Of a DNA stretch of 64,000 nt, positions 35,764 to 43,928 are shown one piece after another. The position numbers and the translations under genes are program-made. Source of the stretch: Paenibacillus graminis (lineage in GTDB: Bacteria; Bacillota; Bacilli; Paenibacillales; Paenibacillaceae); contig NZ_CP009287.1 in the NCBI RefSeq assembly GCF_000758705.1, positions 3,162,001 through 3,226,000 of the forward strand. The letters are read 5' to 3'. The notes under the pieces are model-generated. The model had not been told where the DNA came from and ran no database searches. It saw only the letters and a list, made by a program, of their open reading frames with translations. Numbering within the stretch: the stretch's first letter is position 1; each line of letters starts with the position of its first letter.

Positions 35764-36259
35764 CAGCCGGAAGCAGAGTAAACCCCGCCAGAGGGGCGGA
35801 AAAAGGCGTACACCGGTGCAGCCGCGGGGAATAGGCAGGGCAATGCTGCTGATCCTGCTTATCGCATACAGTTCCGCTCTGGTGTACTGGATGTTTATCG
35901 GGTTTGGGCGGTCTGTACACACAGAAGGGCCTTTCCGCTATAACCTGGAGCCGCTGCGCACCATAAAACTTTACTTTGATCTGGATAACGGGGTTTCTTT
36001 CCTTGGAAGGCTAATTAATCTGCTGGGCAATGTTATTGTTTTTGTGCCATTTGGCTTTCTGCTGCCTTTGCTGAGGAGAAGTCTGCGTTCTGTGCTTTTG
36101 CTGCTCTTCGTCTCGGCCTTGGGGATACTGTTCCTGGAGACGGTGCAGATGCTGCTTCGTGTCGGCAGCTTTGACATTGACGATGTGCTGCTTAACCTGG
36201 CGGGAGTATTGACCGGGTACATTGTGCTTTGGATCGTGTTTTTAATGGGGAAAAGATAA
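35747..36259 (+). CDS. VanZ-like family membrane protein
   Basis: Four hydrophobic segments and the VanZ landmarks LEPLRTIKLYFDL, NLLGNVIVFVPFGFLLPLLR, LFLETVQMLLRVGSFDIDDV and LLNLAGVLTGYI. VanZ-like proteins are poorly understood; the prototype gives low-level teicoplanin resistance. The start is uncertain: GTG 35747 overlaps the end of rpiA by 17 bases, GTG 35819 (after AAAGGCG) and ATG 35843 are alternatives, and the basic stretch SSSRKQSKPRQRGGKRR would be a cytoplasmic tail if the longest form is made. Confidence 0.78.
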   Translation: MNTASSSRKQSKPRQRGGKRRTPVQPRGIGRAMLLILLIAYSSALVYWMFIGFGRSVHTEGPFRYNLEPLRTIKLYFDLDNGVSFLGRLINLLGNVIVFVPFGFLLPLLRRSLRSVLLLLFVSALGILFLETVQMLLRVGSFDIDDVLLNLAGVLTGYIVLWIVFLMGKR

Positions 36260-36319
36260 GCCGGAGTTAGGAGTTTATAAGTAGGATATAGCGGAACAAT
36301 GGGGAGGAGAAAATAAACA

Positions 36320-36760
36320 ATGCTGGTAGATTTGAAACAGCGTACGGATACGGATGAAGTGAAAGAACTGCTGGCTTATGCCGTCATTGATGAGCCGGAT
36401 GCGCTGTGGCGTACCTCGGTGGAATATGTCAGAAAGGCAGCGCTGCAGCTCTATGGATGGGAAGAGGAAGGTTTGCTCGTAGGACTCGTAGGTTTTGAGG
36501 AAACCGAAGATGGCTCGCTGGAGATCCGCCATATCGCTGTGCTCCCGGAGAACAGGGGGAAGGGCTATGCGCGGGGCATCATTCTCGAGCTGCTGGCCGC
36601 TCGCAATCCGCGGTATCTGCTGGCTGAGACGGAAGACGAGATTGCCGCCGATTTTTACCGCAACCTGGGCTTTATGGTGTACAGCCTTGGGGAGAATCCA
36701 GCCGGCATTGAAATGTTCCGCTGTGTCTACGAGGTTGAAGAAGACGAGGATGATGAATAA
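36320..36760 (+). CDS. GNAT family N-acetyltransferase
   Basis: A 146-residue acetyltransferase with the acetyl-CoA loop in LEIRHIAVLPENRGKGYARG followed by IILELLAARNPRYLLAETED and DFYRNLGFMVYSLGE. The tail is acidic (EVEEDEDDE). The substrate is unknown. GGGAGGAG precedes the ATG by nine bases. It lies directly upstream of hairpin array 2 and no clear terminator separates them. Confidence 0.87.
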   Translation: MLVDLKQRTDTDEVKELLAYAVIDEPDALWRTSVEYVRKAALQLYGWEEEGLLVGLVGFEETEDGSLEIRHIAVLPENRGKGYARGIILELLAARNPRYLLAETEDEIAADFYRNLGFMVYSLGENPAGIEMFRCVYEVEEDEDDE

Positions 36761-36868
36761 GGAGCACTGTCTGAATTTGCTTAGCTTAGAACGCAGCGGC
36801 AGCATCCAACACAAGCCATTTCGCATTGATTTTATGCGGGGTGGCTTTTTTTGTATGATTCGTCGTCG

Positions 36869-36885
36869 AAAGGACGAATGTGGAC
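36869..36885. repeat. 17-nt leader shared with hairpin array 1
   Basis: AAAGGACGAATGTGGAC, identical to 3627-3643, four bases before the first unit of array 2. Confidence 0.8.
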
Positions 36886-36889
36886 CGGT

Positions 36890-37093
36890 AACAACAGCAG
36901 AAATGCTGTTGTTGAAGAGCCGGAGGCAGGTTTGCCCTGAAAGAACGGCAGAAATGCCGTTGTTGAAGAGGCGTAGGCGGGTTTAGCTGGTAACAACAGC
37001 AGAAATGCCGTTGTTACAGCGCCGGAGGCAGGTTTGCCATGAAAGAACGGCAGAAATGCCGTTGTTGAAGAGCCGGAGGCGGGTTTGGATGGG
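36890..37093. repeat. Hairpin array 2: four tandem 51-bp units
   Basis: Units begin at 36890, 36941, 36992 and 37043. The first stem is AACAACAGCA/TGCTGTTGTT, a full A-T for G-C exchange on both arms relative to the consensus. The other units keep TGCCGTTGTT on the right. The spacer is GAAGAGCCGGAGGCAGGTTTGCC-like. The array passes directly into a G-rich stretch at 37081. No gene lies between 36761 and 37306. Confidence 0.88.
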
Positions 37094-37103
37094 TTTGGGT
37101 GGG
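37081..37103 (+). other. G-quadruplex motif
   Basis: Four GGG runs at 37081, 37091, 37097 and 37101 with loops of 7, 3 and 1 bases fit the canonical G3+N1-7 rule. It overlaps the end of hairpin array 2 and lies about 120 bases before the MarR/MMPL promoter. Confidence 0.55.
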
Positions 37104-37221
37104 TTTGCCCGGAGACAATGAGTAACCTATGAGCCGTAGGGTGTTTTTGCTCTTGTAAATCTTTTGCGGGTGTTGTTTTCGTGGTATTGACTTGTCCTTC
37201 AGAAACTATTCTGAAAACGGA

Positions 37222-37266
37222 TTGACTTTTTGGGCAGCAGCTCATATAGTTTTACTGTGAAACTAT
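37222..37266 (+). promoter_or_regulatory. Sigma-A promoter and operator of the MarR-MMPL operon
   Basis: TTGACT (37222-37227), a 17-bp spacer and TATAGT (37245-37250) form a near-consensus promoter. ATAGTTT-7-AAACTAT (37246-37266) is a perfect inverted repeat covering the -10. The same half site AAACTATT occurs at 37203 and a related GAACTATT lies at about 37276, consistent with several repressor contacts. Confidence 0.8.
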
Positions 37267-37306
37267 TCAAGAGGCGAACTATTAACATTGCAGGGAGGTG
37301 AGAGAC

Positions 37307-37759
37307 TTGAAAGGAGAGCCACAGCATTGGATTGACCGCTACGTAGATGCTTATATGGGGGTGACCCGGCAAATCAACGCGCAGATCAGGGACAATATGG
37401 CAGAAGGCCTGACCAATGACCAATTTCTGATCATGCGGCTGATCAACAGCCAGGAGCTATGTACTTCCACTTTTTTGGCGGAGGCAGTTGCAGTGGGAAA
37501 GAGTTCCATTACCGCGATTATCAATAGGCTGGCCGAAGCCGAATTTATTGACCGGACCCGGGATGAGAACGACCGCCGCCAGGTTTATTTATCGCTGACT
37601 GAGAAGGGCAGAAGCACCTATCATGCGGCTGAAAAGCAGGTCCAGGAGGTTATTTCTCCTTATTTCTCCCACTTTGAGGAGCAGGATATCGAGAAATTCA
37701 TCACGATGTTTGAGAAGCTGGCATTATTAATGCAGGAGACAGGGGGGAGAAACAATTGA
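37307..37759 (+). CDS. MarR family transcriptional regulator
   Basis: About 150 residues with a MarR winged helix: EGLTNDQFLIMRLINSQELC, STFLAEAVAVGKSSITAIIN and the wing FIDRTRDENDRRQVYLSLTE. GGGAGG lies eight bases before a TTG start at 37307; a GTG at 37298 overlaps that site and is less likely. Its stop shares bases with the TTG start of the MMPL gene (TTGA), so the two are coupled. The promoter carries a perfect operator-like repeat, pointing to autoregulation. Confidence 0.9.
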   Translation: MKGEPQHWIDRYVDAYMGVTRQINAQIRDNMAEGLTNDQFLIMRLINSQELCTSTFLAEAVAVGKSSITAIINRLAEAEFIDRTRDENDRRQVYLSLTEKGRSTYHAAEKQVQEVISPYFSHFEEQDIEKFITMFEKLALLMQETGGRNN

Positions 37760-40700
37760 AGACTATACTTAAAGCAAGATGGGCCATTATAGCCGTGTGG
37801 CTTACCGTGGCAGTAGTATTATTTTTGATCGCTCCGGGCATGTCTGATCTGGTGCGCGAGAAGGGGCAGATATCCGTTCCGGACGGCTATACTTCCACCA
37901 GGGCTTCTGAAATCATGAAGGAGGTTGCCGACGCTAAGGGCGGGGAGACGCTGCATCAGGTGGCGCTTGTTTTTAACAAGCCGGATGGACTTGGCGCTGA
38001 AGATACAGAGAGCATAAAACAAGGAGTCGAGAAGCTTGTGGCAGAGAAGGATGAGCTCAAAATTGACTCCATTACAGATCCTTTTTCCCAGGCGGAATTA
38101 AAAGATACTCTGATCGCCAAGGACGGCAAGACCATTATGGTCGCACTGATGGTGAGTGGCGGGGAGGAAGCCGTCAAACAATTGCCGGACCAGGTGGATA
38201 AGCTGCTTAGCGGTGTCAGCGCAGATCATTATCTGACCAGTGAGGGGCTTATTACCGAAGATACCATTGTCAGTTCGGAAGCCGGGCTGAAGAAATCGGA
38301 ATACATTACTGTTATCTTCATTTTGCTGATTTTATTCGTTGTGTTCCGGTCCTTCGTCGCGCCGTTTGTGCCGCTGTTGACAGTGGGACTGAGCTATATT
38401 GTATCACAGTCTATAGTAGCATTCCTGGTGGACCGGTTTGATTTTCCTTTATCGACCTTTACCCAGATCTTCATGGTTGCCGTAATGTTCGGAATCGGGA
38501 CAGATTACTGCATTCTGCTAATCAGCCGGTTCAAGGAAGAGCTGGCCTCTGCGGAGGATACCCGAAGTGCCATTATTTCTACTTACCGTAAGGCGGGAGG
38601 CACAGTCTTTTATTCAGGGCTTGCCGTATTTGTCGGCTTCCTGGCCATCGGGTTGTCCAAGTTCATGCTCTACCGTTCTGCGGTTGCGGTGGCGGTAGGG
38701 ATTGCCGTAATGCTGCTGGCGCTTGTGACCGTTGTTCCTTTCTTCATGGCGGTGCTGGGCAAAAAGCTGTTCTGGCCGTCAAGCAGCAAGCTGGAGCACA
38801 GTGAGAGCCGGATTTGGGGCGCAGCGGGTTCTTTTTCTCTAAAAAGACCATGGGCGGCGCTGCTCATTGTGGCGGTGGTGGTGGTTCCTTTCCTGCTGAC
38901 CTACAGCGGCAAGCTGAGCTTTAACAGCATGGATGAAATCGGACCTGGCTATGCCTCGGTCAAGGGCTTCAACATTATCTCGGACAGCTTCGGTCCGGGT
39001 GAGTCCATGCCCGGCAAGATTGTGGTCAAAAATGATGACCGCATGGATACCTCCGAGTACATGGGGTTAGCGGAGAAAATCAGCCGTGAGCTGGAAAAGG
39101 TGGATGGCGTCAAAGCGGTCCGCAGCATGTCCCGTCCAACCGGGGAGCAAATCAATGACTTCCTGATCCCGACTCAAGTGGCAACGCTCACCGACGGCCT
39201 CAGCCAGAGCAATGAAGGGCTGACTAAGATTCAGTCAGGTCTTGAGGAAGCCAGCAAGCAGCTTAAAGGGAACGAGCCTAAGCTGAATGAAGCCGTATCG
39301 GGCAGTGCGAAGCTGACAGAAGGCACGGCTGAGCTGAAAAAAGGCATCGATGCGCTGGGCGACGGCCTGTCGCGCATCGAGAGCGGCATCAAAAGCGGCT
39401 CCGCGGGAGCCGGGGAGATCAAAGCGGGGCTGGCCCAGGCGGCGGCCAGTGCCCAACAACTGGCCGATGCCAACGCATCGCTGCTGGCAGGCTACAAAAA
39501 AATCGGTGCAGGCCTGACTGCGCTGGATGGCGGGCTTGGACAGCTTCAAACCCAGCTTCAAGGGGTGGCCTCGGCGCTGAACGGTCTGGATGCATCTTTT
39601 ACCGGCTTGGAGGCTGCACATCCTGATCTTCTGCAGGATGTGAACTACCAGACGATTAAGGGCACCGTAGCACAGAGCGGATCAGGGGCGGCGAAGCTGG
39701 CTGGCGGACTGGGGCAGATTTCCGGGCAGCTGAAAGGTGCCGCAGCGGGCCTTAACGAAGCCAATGCAGGCTATACCAAAGCGGCAGCGGGCCAGACGGC
39801 ATTGGCGCAGGGCCTCGACAAGCTGGTAGCGGGCATTGGCCAGCTGCAGTCGGGACTGAATCAGGCGGCTGCCGGACAAGGACAAATCGTAGATAAGATT
39901 CCTGGAATTACCAGCGGTCTGGATCAGCTGCAGGGTGGACAGCAGCAGCTCGCAGACGGGTTTGGACAGCTTACCGGACAAATCGGCCAGCTGACGGATG
40001 GTCTTAGCGACAGTGCCGACGGCTTGAAGCAGATCACAGGCGGGCTGAATTCCGCACAGGATTACCTCAAGCAGATTCAGGATGCCAAGGATAATGAGCT
40101 GAGCGGGTTTCTGGTGCCGGAAGAGGCTCTGAAAGAGGACGGAATCCAGAAGGTATTCGATAATTATCTGTCTTCTGACCGCAAGGTGATGACTCTGGAT
40201 GTGGTCTTCGCTGCCAATCCTTACAGCGCAAAGGCAATCGACAGTATGGGGGATATCCAGGCAGCGGTGGACCGTGCCGTGAAAGGCACGAAGCTGGAAA
40301 ATGCGGAAACGGCCATTAGCGGGGTGACCAGCACCTACAGCGACCTGCAGAAAATATCCAATGAGGATTATACGCGCACAGTAGTACTGATGCTCGGCGG
40401 TATTTTCATCATTCTGGTCGTGCTGCTGCGCTCCATTATTATGCCTTTGTATTTGATTGTTTCCCTGCTGATCACTTATTTCACAGCACTGGGAGTGACC
40501 GAGGCTATCTTCGTGCATTTGCTGAATTATTCAGGAATCACCTGGACGACGCCATTCTTCAGCTTTGTGATGCTGATTGCCCTCGGGGTTGACTACAGCA
40601 TTTTCCTCATGGACCGATTCAATGAGAACAAAACCTGGGATGTGCGTGAAGCGATCCTGCACGCTATGCGGAACATGGGGACGGTAATTCTGTCAGCAGT

Positions 40701-40920
40701 AGTCATTCTGGGCGGGACATTCGCTTCGATGTATCCGTCCGGGGTACTGTCGATGATGCAGATCGCTACGGTAGTGCTGTCAGGTCTGGCGCTGTATGCG
40801 CTGGTGTTCCTGCCGTTCTTCGTGCCGGTGATGGTGCGCATGTTCGGCCGGGCGAACTGGTGGCCGTTCAGCGGTTCTGCCTCTGACGACACAGCGAAAG
40901 CGAAAACACTGGATATGTAA
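37756..40920 (+). CDS. MMPL family RND-type transporter (YdfJ-like)
   Basis: This 1054-residue membrane protein has two halves of about six membrane segments. Each half carries the proton-relay-type motif of MMPL proteins (FGIGTDYCIL near 246 and ALGVDYSIFL near 944). Between them (about 470-790) lies a long extracellular insert of repeating Gly/Leu/Gln heptads such as GLGQISGQLKGAAAGL and QLADGFGQLTGQIGQLTDGL, as in YhgE/Pip-like proteins. Such pumps export lipids or drugs. It is cotranscribed with and probably repressed by the adjacent MarR protein. Confidence 0.92.
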   Translation: MKTILKARWAIIAVWLTVAVVLFLIAPGMSDLVREKGQISVPDGYTSTRASEIMKEVADAKGGETLHQVALVFNKPDGLGAEDTESIKQGVEKLVAEKDELKIDSITDPFSQAELKDTLIAKDGKTIMVALMVSGGEEAVKQLPDQVDKLLSGVSADHYLTSEGLITEDTIVSSEAGLKKSEYITVIFILLILFVVFRSFVAPFVPLLTVGLSYIVSQSIVAFLVDRFDFPLSTFTQIFMVAVMFGIGTDYCILLISRFKEELASAEDTRSAIISTYRKAGGTVFYSGLAVFVGFLAIGLSKFMLYRSAVAVAVGIAVMLLALVTVVPFFMAVLGKKLFWPSSSKLEHSESRIWGAAGSFSLKRPWAALLIVAVVVVPFLLTYSGKLSFNSMDEIGPGYASVKGFNIISDSFGPGESMPGKIVVKNDDRMDTSEYMGLAEKISRELEKVDGVKAVRSMSRPTGEQINDFLIPTQVATLTDGLSQSNEGLTKIQSGLEEASKQLKGNEPKLNEAVSGSAKLTEGTAELKKGIDALGDGLSRIESGIKSGSAGAGEIKAGLAQAAASAQQLADANASLLAGYKKIGAGLTALDGGLGQLQTQLQGVASALNGLDASFTGLEAAHPDLLQDVNYQTIKGTVAQSGSGAAKLAGGLGQISGQLKGAAAGLNEANAGYTKAAAGQTALAQGLDKLVAGIGQLQSGLNQAAAGQGQIVDKIPGITSGLDQLQGGQQQLADGFGQLTGQIGQLTDGLSDSADGLKQITGGLNSAQDYLKQIQDAKDNELSGFLVPEEALKEDGIQKVFDNYLSSDRKVMTLDVVFAANPYSAKAIDSMGDIQAAVDRAVKGTKLENAETAISGVTSTYSDLQKISNEDYTRTVVLMLGGIFIILVVLLRSIIMPLYLIVSLLITYFTALGVTEAIFVHLLNYSGITWTTPFFSFVMLIALGVDYSIFLMDRFNENKTWDVREAILHAMRNMGTVILSAVVILGGTFASMYPSGVLSMMQIATVVLSGLALYALVFLPFFVPVMVRMFGRANWWPFSGSASDDTAKAKTLDM

Positions 40921-40942
40921 TTTACACCGAACAGGCATACCG

Positions 40943-40981
40943 ACAAGCAAGCTCCGCGCCGGGAGCTTGCTTGTTGTGTTT
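40943..40981 (+). terminator. Terminator of the MarR-MMPL operon
   Basis: ACAAGCAAGCTCC pairs with GGGAGCTTGCTTGT, then TGTGTTT. Confidence 0.8.
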
Positions 40982-41109
40982 CCCCGGGGAGTCCTTGAGG
41001 GGCTAACTGTGTTAACCTGAATGTAACCTTATTAAGGGTCTGTGCATCTAATTAGCAGTCATGACGGAAGAGGAACACTGCAGAATTCTGCTGGACAGGA
41101 GGCTGGCCT

Positions 41110-41643
41110 TTGAATAACAGGCTTGAGAAGCAGGTAAGACGCGCGCAGAGAGGGGACAATGAAGCGTTTATTGAGCTTATACAGGAGATGGAACTACAGA
41201 TGTATCAGATGGCGAAATCCATTGTCAGGAAAGATGAGGACTGCGCGGATGCGATGCAGGAATCCACATTAAAGGCTTTTAAGGCGATTTCCACCTTGAA
41301 GCAGCCAGAGTTTTTCAGAACATGGCTCTTTCGCATTCTGATTAATGAGTGCAATATGATTTTGCGCAGACGGGTTCAGACCGTGACGATCAACGAAATG
41401 CCTGTCACGCCGAAGGAACGGCCCTCTATGGCGGAACGGCTGGATCTTCGCACAGCTGTACATCAGCTGGAGGAAATTCCGCGCACCCTTGTGATTTTGC
41501 ATTATTATCAGGGCTTTCCGCTGCAGCACATCGCCGATCTGCTGGAAATGTCCGAAGGCGCTGTGAAAACAAGGCTGCACCGGGCAAGAAAAACATTGTA
41601 TGAATGGCTGGTGGACCCCGTAGAAAGGGAGATGAACGGATGA
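41110..41643 (+). CDS. ECF-type RNA polymerase sigma factor
   Basis: This 177-residue protein has sigma region 2 (YQMAKSIVRKDEDCADAMQE, STLKAFKAISTLKQP) and region 4 (IPRTLVILHYYQGFPLQHIA, EMSEGAVKTRLHRARKTLYE), with no other domain. The start is TTG with AGGAGG eight bases upstream. A TGTAACC (41022-41028) followed about 17 bases later by GCATCTA resembles an ECF promoter, so autoregulation is plausible. The following DUF4179 gene overlaps by four bases, the usual sigma/anti-sigma pairing. Confidence 0.9.
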   Translation: MNNRLEKQVRRAQRGDNEAFIELIQEMELQMYQMAKSIVRKDEDCADAMQESTLKAFKAISTLKQPEFFRTWLFRILINECNMILRRRVQTVTINEMPVTPKERPSMAERLDLRTAVHQLEEIPRTLVILHYYQGFPLQHIADLLEMSEGAVKTRLHRARKTLYEWLVDPVEREMNG

Positions 41644-42749
41644 ATCCGAAGCATTTGGATCAAGAGCTGGATGACTTAAGGGGGGATAAGGCTGAAGAGG
41701 TGCCGGAACTTGTCAGATCACGTATGAATAGCGTCTACCAGGAGTTAAAGGGAAGCGGGGAAAAGGTTACACCGGGCAGAAGACGGAGAAGCTGGTGGCA
41801 GCGGCTGATAATTACAGCGGCTTGTGCGGCGGTTGCAGTAATGCTAATGATCGGCCTGGGCTTTATCTCTCCAGCTATGGCCGAAACGCTGAAACAACTG
41901 CCATTTATGAAAAGCGTGTTCCAACTGGCCGGAGATTCAGGCTTGAAGCAAGCGAGTATTACAGGTGTAACTTCGGATGTACAGCAAAGCGTGACACATG
42001 GAGATTTGACGCTCAGCATCTCTGAGCTGATGTATGACGGCAGCCGCTTGTCTCTGGTATTGACCAAAAAAGAACCGGACGGCGGGAACCCATCGTTTTA
42101 CGAGTGGTGGAACGCCAGGGATATGCAATTAGGGCCGGCGAACAATATTGATTTTTATATCAACGGAGAATTGGCAAATACTGCTTGGGGAATGGCCCCC
42201 GGAGGTGAAGCCGCACCGGAATCCTTAATCGTTACGGCATTGGAATCACCCGATCTCCATGTACCCGAAGCGTTCAACTTCAAAATGGTAGTGTTTATTC
42301 CCGATGTTGGGCAATCGTTCACATTCGAACTCCCGGTGAAAAAGAAAACGCTCGAAAGTGTTGTGCTCACACCGGAGGCAGCCAAAACCTTTGATCATAT
42401 CAATCTGCACATTAAGCGGATCGAGATCAGCCAGACGACGATCCGGCTGATTACCGAGATTAAGGGGGCGCCTGGCCAAGATATCAAAGCACTTCAGGAG
42501 GCGATTCCGGATAAATATAAGACGCACGGAATCCTGACTCTACTCTTTGACTTGCTGAATGATCAGGGGCAGACGGCAACCATGATTGGCGGTAACGGCA
42601 ACGGGCAAGGGAATACCTTATCCGGCAGCAGCAGCTATGAGCCTTTTGCTGCTATGCCAAAATCGGTGGTAATTAAACCTTATATTTCGACGCAGGACGG
42701 CGAAAAGTTGTATATTTCTGAGCTCGAAATGACTGTACCTGTGCAGTAA
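41640..42749 (+). CDS. DUF4179-type anti-sigma factor partner
   Basis: This 369-residue protein has a cytoplasmic N-terminus (about 45 residues, starting MNPKHLDQELDDLRGDKAEE), one membrane segment (LIITAACAAVAVMLMIGLGF) and an extracellular domain matching DUF4179 (LPFMKSVFQLAGDSGLKQAS, VTHGDLTLSISELMYDGSRL). Such proteins bind an ECF sigma factor and release it on an envelope signal. The ATG at 41640 overlaps the sigma stop codon (ATGA) and follows GGGAG. The signal is unknown. Confidence 0.85.
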   Translation: MNPKHLDQELDDLRGDKAEEVPELVRSRMNSVYQELKGSGEKVTPGRRRRSWWQRLIITAACAAVAVMLMIGLGFISPAMAETLKQLPFMKSVFQLAGDSGLKQASITGVTSDVQQSVTHGDLTLSISELMYDGSRLSLVLTKKEPDGGNPSFYEWWNARDMQLGPANNIDFYINGELANTAWGMAPGGEAAPESLIVTALESPDLHVPEAFNFKMVVFIPDVGQSFTFELPVKKKTLESVVLTPEAAKTFDHINLHIKRIEISQTTIRLITEIKGAPGQDIKALQEAIPDKYKTHGILTLLFDLLNDQGQTATMIGGNGNGQGNTLSGSSSYEPFAAMPKSVVIKPYISTQDGEKLYISELEMTVPVQ

Positions 42750-42752
42750 CCA

Positions 42753-42802
42753 TAAGAACCTCCGGTGCACTTACCCGTGCTGGCCGGAGGTTCTTTAGTT
42801 TA
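42753..42802 (+). terminator. Terminator of the sigma/anti-sigma operon
   Basis: AAGAACCTCCGG pairs with CCGGAGGTTCTT with a GCAC/GTGC inner helix. The convergent TPR gene ends just beyond. Confidence 0.8.
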
Positions 42803-42822
42803 TAGAGTATATAGGAGCAGGA

Positions 42823-43494
42823 CTAGCGTAACTTCGCGAAGTAGCTGCGCAGCGCCCAGCCGCGTTCCTGGCGTTTCTTATATTTGGGCAGCGAACGGTA
42901 AATGGCGGTCGACTCGTTAAAAGCACGTTTGGCATCCTCATTTCTTCCCAGTGCTTTGTACATGGAACCTGCCAGATAATATGCCTCACTGGAGGAGGAT
43001 TGAATCTCCTGAAACTGGGTTACATAATGCAAGGCTTTGTCGTGGTCAATATTGCGGAAGGTTTCTGCGAGACGGAGGTAGGGTTGTCCGTATTGGGCCT
43101 TGCGGTTGATCTCCAGCCCCTGCAGCATCTGTGCCTCGCCTTCAGGCAGATGGCCCAGCTTCAAATTTACATAGCCCAGCTCCACCCAATATTCGGCAGA
43201 TTGCTCATAGCGGTCGGCAATTTGTACAAGCAGTTCCTTGGATTCACTGTAGCGCTTGCGCTCAATCAGCAGTCTGGCAAGATCGAATTTGGCCGATACA
43301 TCATTTGGATTTAGCGAAATCGTAGTCCGCAGTTTGGAGATCTGCCGGCTCCGGCGGAATGGCTTAGTGAAGCTGGGAAGTATGCCAACATACCGGCGGT
43401 CCAGAAAATATAGGATCACCAGCAAAATAAACAGGGCCAGAAAAGGATTGCCCACCAGGCGGTACAGCAGCAAGAAACCGAAAAATTTTAACAT
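42823..43494 (-). CDS. Membrane-anchored TPR protein
   Basis: This 223-residue protein has an N-terminal hydrophobic stretch of one or two segments (FFGFLLLYRLVGNPFLALFI, LLVILYFL), a basic linker, then four to five tetratricopeptide-like helical pairs such as AKFDLARLLIERKRYSESKE, AEYWVELGYVNLKLGHLPEG and AYYLAGSMYKALGRNEDAKR. TPR domains are docking surfaces; partners are unknown. GGAGGG is five bases before the ATG. Confidence 0.82.
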   Translation of the reverse strand: MLKFFGFLLLYRLVGNPFLALFILLVILYFLDRRYVGILPSFTKPFRRSRQISKLRTTISLNPNDVSAKFDLARLLIERKRYSESKELLVQIADRYEQSAEYWVELGYVNLKLGHLPEGEAQMLQGLEINRKAQYGQPYLRLAETFRNIDHDKALHYVTQFQEIQSSSSEAYYLAGSMYKALGRNEDAKRAFNESTAIYRSLPKYKKRQERGWALRSYFAKLR

Positions 43495-43928
43495 GAATTC
43501 CCTCCGTTATATTGGTGTTCCCGAACTCAAATCCTATATTGGAGTGCAGAGCAGGGTAATTATACCATAACAGCCTATATTTCCGGTTGTTATTTTTTGG
43601 GCAGAGGGAGCACAACTTTTGAGAATGGGCAGACATTTATCCGGATCAAGCTTTTTGACGAAAACGTTATTCCTGTGTATCCCTCCCGGCAGCTATACAG
43701 AGCTCGTGCCTGCTGCAGCACTTATTCAGGCATCCGGACTATCGGCTTGAAACCTTGCTGAATTCGTTTGGTTAAAGTCTGTACAAGGGATCGAATTCGG
43801 CTATCCACGCTAAATTGACAGTCTGGCGGCCAGGATTTAAGCTGGGGGTACAACTGCAGCGCTGACAAGAATCTGGTATCCGGCCTGCATTTCTGAATTG
43901 TACTCTATTTGTGAGAGAAGGTTGGTTC
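43495..43928. other. Intergenic region without recognisable content
   Basis: About 430 bases between divergent genes. No open frame with a ribosome site, no tRNA-like fold and no repeat was seen. A TTGACA at about 43811 could be a -35 hexamer for the aldo/keto reductase but no good -10 follows at the right distance. Confidence 0.4.

Noticed and set aside
43495..43928. Search for a riboswitch or small RNA in the gap before the aldo/keto reductase
   Set aside because: No conserved motif or terminator-antiterminator pair could be recognised.
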